Assembly (NCBI GenBank): GCA_005880805.1
Contig: VBFZ01000017.1
Span: forward strand, 35,224 to 45,234
Direction: 5' to 3'
DNA length: 10,011 bases
Source of the DNA: Chloroflexota bacterium
GTDB taxonomy: Bacteria; Chloroflexota; Limnocylindria; Limnocylindrales; CSP1-4
Part shown: positions 7,387 through 10,011 of the stretch, one piece after another
Layout: each line of letters opens with the position of its first letter
Position numbering within the stretch: the stretch's first letter is position 1
Position numbers and translations under genes: made by a program
Notes under the pieces: generated by a model
Seen by the model: the letters and a program-made list of their open reading frames with translations, nothing else
Told to the model about the DNA's origin: nothing
Database searches by the model: none

Positions 7387-7617
7387 ATGGATCCCCGAGA
7401 TCGCTACGTTCTGACACGACAGCGCCTGGATGACCGGCGCGCCAGCGCACAGCGTGCGCGCCTCGTGAGGGGCGACTGGGCGGACGAAAGCGCGGAGATC
7501 CCCGCGCTCGAGCCCGTGCAGGTCGTTGGCGGCCGCGAACTCGAGCGCGGCGCTACGTCCGGCCTGGCGCGCGCCCTTGGCGTCGTCCGGTTGTCACGGG
7601 CCGCGACGGACGCGTAG
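7387..7617 (+). CDS. Doubtful small ORF, hypothetical protein (76 aa)
   Basis: The ORF opens with ATG at 7387, with GAGG 11 bases upstream as a loosely spaced ribosome-binding site, and ends with TAG at 7615-7617. The first 28 residues (MDPRDRYVLTRQRLDDRR and onward) read like the charged helical start of small actinobacterial or chloroflexal proteins. The rest is rich in Ala, Arg and Glu and shows no motif. Third-position GC (about 80%, hand count) is not higher than first-position GC (about 82%), unlike the strong codon bias expected of genes in GC-rich genomes. The opposite strand is equally open. The stop codon coincides with the -10 box of the downstream promoter. It may be real, but chance openness in GC-rich DNA is just as likely. 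Confidence 0.3.
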   Translation: MDPRDRYVLTRQRLDDRRASAQRARLVRGDWADESAEIPALEPVQVVGGRELERGATSGLARALGVVRLSRAATDA

Positions 7618-7620
7618 CAT
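7591..7620 (+). promoter_or_regulatory. Sigma70-like promoter for the crp-GAF-protease operon
   Basis: TTGTCA (7591-7596; five of six to TTGACA) is followed after 18 bases by TAGCAT (7615-7620; four of six to TATAAT). Transcription would start near 7627, leaving a leader of about 50 bases before the ATG at 7679. It is the only promoter in the window with both elements at normal spacing, and it excludes the in-frame ATG at 7619 as the start. Confidence 0.6.
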
Positions 7621-7678
7621 GACGGCGCCGATGGGCGGCCTTGCCCTGTTGGCAGTGGCAGGAGTCCCCCGCAGCCCC

Positions 7679-8386
7679 ATGGCCGGTGTGATCGAACGAG
7701 GTTTCGCAGCCGACGCGCTGCGCCGCTGTGCGCTCTTCGCCCAGGTCGATGACGAGACGCTCGCGATGTGCGCCAGGAATCTGCGGGTCCGTCGCTTCAA
7801 GCGCAACGAGACGATCTTCCACCAGGGCGACCCGGGCGACTCGCTCTTCATCATCGAGAGCGGCGCGGTCAAGATCGTGCTCCCGTCGCCCGAGGGCGAG
7901 GAAGGGGCCATCATCGCCACTCTCGGTCGTGGCGACTTCTTCGGCGAGCTGGCGCTGATCGACGGGGCACCCCACTCGGCGACCGCGATCGCCGTCGAGC
8001 CGACCGAAACGCTGATCCTCCGACGCGACACCTTCGAGTCGCTCATCGACCAGGACCGGTCCCTGCGCTACGCGCTCTTCGCGGGCCTGGCGGCCGAGTT
8101 GCGGCGGCTCACGGGTCACGTCGAGGAGCTGCACTTCCTCGACCTCCCGGGACGCCTCGCGGCGCGCCTGGTCCGGCTGGCGCGCGAAGCGGACCCCCAG
8201 GCCCACGGCGAGGTCCGGCTGCCGTGGCCGTATACCCAGTCCGACCTGGCGGCCATGATCGGGGGCACCCGCCAGACCGTGAATCGCCTGCTCAACGATT
8301 TCGTCGACCAGGGCCTGCTCAAGGTGGAGAAGGAGACCGTCGTCATCCCGGACGTCGATCGCCTGGCCCGCGCCGCCGAGCGCTGA
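7679..8386 (+). CDS. Crp/Fnr-family transcriptional regulator
   Basis: This 235-aa protein has the canonical Crp length and layout. The cyclic-nucleotide-binding beta-roll covers about residues 12-130 (FKRNETIFHQGDPGDSLFII and FFGELALIDGAPHSATA). The long dimerisation helix spans about 130-155. The winged helix-turn-helix covers about 160-228, with recognition segment GGTRQTVNRLLNDFVDQG at 195-212. R198 and R203 correspond to the DNA-contacting arginines of E. coli CRP, while the intervening Glu is Gln199. In the phosphate-binding cassette E90 and S100 are kept, but the Arg that contacts the cyclic phosphate appears to be His99, so the ligand is uncertain. There is no cysteine set for an Fe-S cluster, which argues against an FNR-type oxygen sensor. 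I prefer the ATG at 7679 because the predicted transcript starts near 7627. AGGAG at 7660-7664 is its rather distant ribosome-binding site. It heads an operon with a GAF protein and a subtilase and may autoregulate it. Confidence 0.9.
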   Translation: MAGVIERGFAADALRRCALFAQVDDETLAMCARNLRVRRFKRNETIFHQGDPGDSLFIIESGAVKIVLPSPEGEEGAIIATLGRGDFFGELALIDGAPHSATAIAVEPTETLILRRDTFESLIDQDRSLRYALFAGLAAELRRLTGHVEELHFLDLPGRLAARLVRLAREADPQAHGEVRLPWPYTQSDLAAMIGGTRQTVNRLLNDFVDQGLLKVEKETVVIPDVDRLARAAER

Positions 8387-8399
8387 ACAGCTCTCGACA

Positions 8400-9209
8400 T
8401 TGACCGACGAACCGGCTCGAGGTCTGTCGCCCGACGCACTCGCTCTCCTCGAAGAGATCGCCGTCCGGCTGGAGGCGGCCCGCCGGCTCGAGCTCGGCAG
8501 CAGCGAATCCGTGCTCCGATCCATCGTCGACGCGACCGTCGCACTGTTCCAGGCCGAGGCGGCCTCGATCGCCCTCTACGACCCGCCGACGGACCGCCTC
8601 GTGTTCAGGGTCGCCGCGGGAGAGCAGGGCCAGGGCGCGATCGGGCTCTCGGTGCCGCCGAGCGAGGGGCTCGTCGGGTACGTCTACACGACCGGCCAGG
8701 CGCTCGCGCTGTCCGACGTCGAGCGCGACCAGCGGTTCGGACGCCGCTACGCTGAGCAGACGGCCTACGTGCCGCGCTCGATCGTCGCGGTGCCGCTCGT
8801 CGATGAGCACGGCACGATCGGTGTACTCGAGGTGCTCGACAAGCGCGAGTCGGAGACGTTCAGTCTGCGGGATATCGAACTGGCCTCGGTGTTCGCGCGC
8901 CAGGCCGCGATCGCCATCAGCTCGAGCCGCGTCGAACGGGATGCCGCGTCGCTCCTCGCTGCCGCGCTCGGGGGACTCCTCGGTGACCAGAGCGGCGCGC
9001 GCTCGGCGCAGGTCGAGGAGATCGCCGGCGCCGCGACTGCCGCGCTTGGCCGCGACGACGAGTCGGGGCTGTGGGCCCTCGTCGAGCAGGTGGCGCGAGC
9101 GCGGGCCGCGGATCCTGCCTCGATCGCCCTCGTCACCGACCTGCTGGCCGTCCTCGCCCGTCACGCCGAGCGGACGCCGCGGCCGAGGAGTGGCATCGGG
9201 CGCCGATGA
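8400..9209 (+). CDS. GAF-domain sensor protein
   Basis: This 269-aa protein carries one GAF domain at about residues 36-178. The characteristic run includes ASIALYDPPTDRLVFRVAAG, then EGLVGYVYTTGQALALSDV (89-107), RSIVAVPL (126-133) and GTIGVLEVLDK (138-148), ending in a long helix. GAF domains bind cyclic nucleotides, haem, bilins or other small ligands. There is no cysteine, so covalent bilin attachment is excluded, and no ligand can be named. Residues 180-260 are Ala-rich helical sequence with no recognised output domain, such as a kinase, GGDEF or HTH, so the signal must pass through protein contact. The start is TTG at 8400, 13 bases after the upstream stop. There is no good ribosome-binding site and no ATG or GTG nearer, so the exact start is uncertain. 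The stop overlaps the protease ATG (ATGA, 9206-9209), making these two genes translationally coupled. Confidence 0.85.
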   Translation: MTDEPARGLSPDALALLEEIAVRLEAARRLELGSSESVLRSIVDATVALFQAEAASIALYDPPTDRLVFRVAAGEQGQGAIGLSVPPSEGLVGYVYTTGQALALSDVERDQRFGRRYAEQTAYVPRSIVAVPLVDEHGTIGVLEVLDKRESETFSLRDIELASVFARQAAIAISSSRVERDAASLLAAALGGLLGDQSGARSAQVEEIAGAATAALGRDDESGLWALVEQVARARAADPASIALVTDLLAVLARHAERTPRPRSGIGRR

Positions 9210-10011
9210 CCTCGGACCTGCCGGCCTGGAGCGAACCGTTCGTCGGCGAGGGGCGCTCCGCCCTCGCTCGGGTGGTGCCCTTCGGCGCGATTGACCGGGA
9301 GTGGGCAATCGGCGGCTCCGACGGGAGCGGGATCCTGGTGGCGATCATCGACTCAGGGGTGGAGCGCGACCACCCCGCCGTCGGCGGCCGGCTTACACGG
9401 AGCGTCATGGTCGACATCTCCGGCGAAGATCCGGAGGTGCGCGACGACCCCGGTGGGATCGACGTCGTGGGCCACGGAACGGCATGCGCGGGGATCATCC
9501 ATTCGCTGGCGCCCGCCGCCGAGTTCGTTTCGATCCGGGTGCTGGGCCCCGACAATCGCGGCAAGGGGCTGGCGTTCGCGGCAGGCCTCGACTGGGCGAT
9601 CGAGCAGGGCGCCGGCGTGGCGAACCTCAGCCTCAGCTCACGCAGCGAAGCCCTGTTCCCGACCTTCCACGAGCTGGCCGATGCCGCCTACTTCGCGAAC
9701 GTCCTGCTGGTGAGTGCCGCGAATAACGTCCCGGGCCCGAGCTACCCCAGCCTCTTTGCCTCCGTCATATCGGTCGCGGCACACGACCTCGACGACCCGA
9801 TGGTCTGGTTCTACAACCCCTCGCCGCCCGTGGAATTCGGGGCGCGGGGCGTCGACGTCGACGTGGCCTGGCGGGGCGGCGGCCGCATCGTCGCGACGGG
9901 AAACAGCTTCGCTGCACCGCACATCGCGGGGATCGCGACGCTGATTCGGGCCAAGCACCCGGGGGTCACGCCGTTCGAGGTGAAGGCAATCCTCGCCGCA
10001 ACTGCTCAGGG
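9206..10011 (+). CDS. Subtilisin-like (S8) serine protease, apparently intracellular; 3' end outside window
   Basis: An open frame from ATG 9206 continues without a stop to the window end (268 complete codons). The catalytic triad is clear: D49 in VAIIDSGVERDHP, H90 in GHGTACAGII and S234 in GNSFAAPHIAG. N174 in SAANNV is the likely oxyanion-hole residue. The serine motif is GNS rather than the usual GTS. No hydrophobic signal peptide precedes the domain, and only about 40 residues precede the first catalytic strand, so the usual inhibitory prodomain (about 70-80 aa) is absent. It should therefore be cytoplasmic and constitutively folded, or controlled by a partner. It overlaps the GAF gene stop (ATGA) and follows a Crp/Fnr gene, which suggests control by sensed ligands. 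The core S8 domain is nearly complete at the edge (HPGVTPFEVKAIL), so either a short end or an extra C-terminal domain could lie outside the window. Confidence 0.93.
   Translation, partial: MTSDLPAWSEPFVGEGRSALARVVPFGAIDREWAIGGSDGSGILVAIIDSGVERDHPAVGGRLTRSVMVDISGEDPEVRDDPGGIDVVGHGTACAGIIHSLAPAAEFVSIRVLGPDNRGKGLAFAAGLDWAIEQGAGVANLSLSSRSEALFPTFHELADAAYFANVLLVSAANNVPGPSYPSLFASVISVAAHDLDDPMVWFYNPSPPVEFGARGVDVDVAWRGGGRIVATGNSFAAPHIAGIATLIRAKHPGVTPFEVKAILAATAQ

Larger units (their letters stand above)
7183..7678. other. 496-bp region between the 63-aa gene and the Crp/Fnr gene
   Basis: This region holds the terminator-like hairpin (7208-7230), a doubtful 76-aa plus-strand ORF (7387-7617) and a sigma70-like promoter (7591-7620). 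The last 58 bases (7621-7678) form the leader of the regulator gene. The part from 7231 to 7386 shows no feature I can support. The minus strand is also stop-free over 7237-7593 but has no usable start codon. Confidence 0.5.

Noticed and set aside
7526..7678. Upstream starts (7526 or 7619) for the Crp/Fnr gene
   Set aside because: They lie before the expected transcript start near 7627, and the added residues precede the normal Crp N-terminus without matching it.

Overview
This is a GC-rich window with dense, almost entirely co-directional genes, frequent GTG starts, four-base start/stop overlaps and two likely leaderless promoters. This style, together with a mycobacterial-type two-subunit KorAB, fits a Chloroflexota lineage (for example a Limnocylindria-like soil or freshwater bacterium) or a deep actinobacterium. 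The taxonomic placement is inference, because no marker gene is present.

Layout. At the left edge, on the minus strand, is the N-terminal part of an EamA/DMT-type membrane transporter (1-343). A 97-bp divergent promoter region separates it from a plus-strand operon (441-6072). In order, that operon holds a CBS-pair protein, korA (fused gamma/alpha subunit) and korB of 2-oxoglutarate:ferredoxin oxidoreductase, a zinc-ribbon + CBS-pair protein, a stand-alone receiver-like domain, and an M24 Xaa-Pro aminopeptidase-like metallopeptidase. Four of the five junctions are GTGA/ATGA overlaps. The only gap, 53 nt after korB, carries a small hairpin and the operon's one strong ribosome-binding site.

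The middle (6073-7678) is looser. A 471-bp non-coding stretch holds a possible -10 element and three perfect stem-loops. It is followed by a 107-aa unrecognised protein, a 63-aa charged protein with its own Shine-Dalgarno, a terminator-like hairpin, and a doubtful 76-aa ORF.

The right part (7591-10011) starts with a sigma70-like promoter (TTGTCA-18-TAGCAT). It reads into a Crp/Fnr-family regulator, a GAF-domain protein with a TTG start, and a subtilisin-like (S8) protease with neither signal peptide nor prodomain, which runs off the window. The last two overlap by ATGA.

How they may work together. The left operon pairs low-potential ferredoxin chemistry at the 2-oxoglutarate node with two putative adenine-nucleotide sensors (CBS) and a degenerate receiver, suggesting energy-status control of KorAB. 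The right operon pairs two small-molecule sensors (cNMP-binding fold, GAF) with a protease that looks intracellular, suggesting a regulated-proteolysis module. Both functional links are inferences from gene order and domain content. No CRISPR array, tRNA, rRNA, insertion sequence or attachment site was seen.
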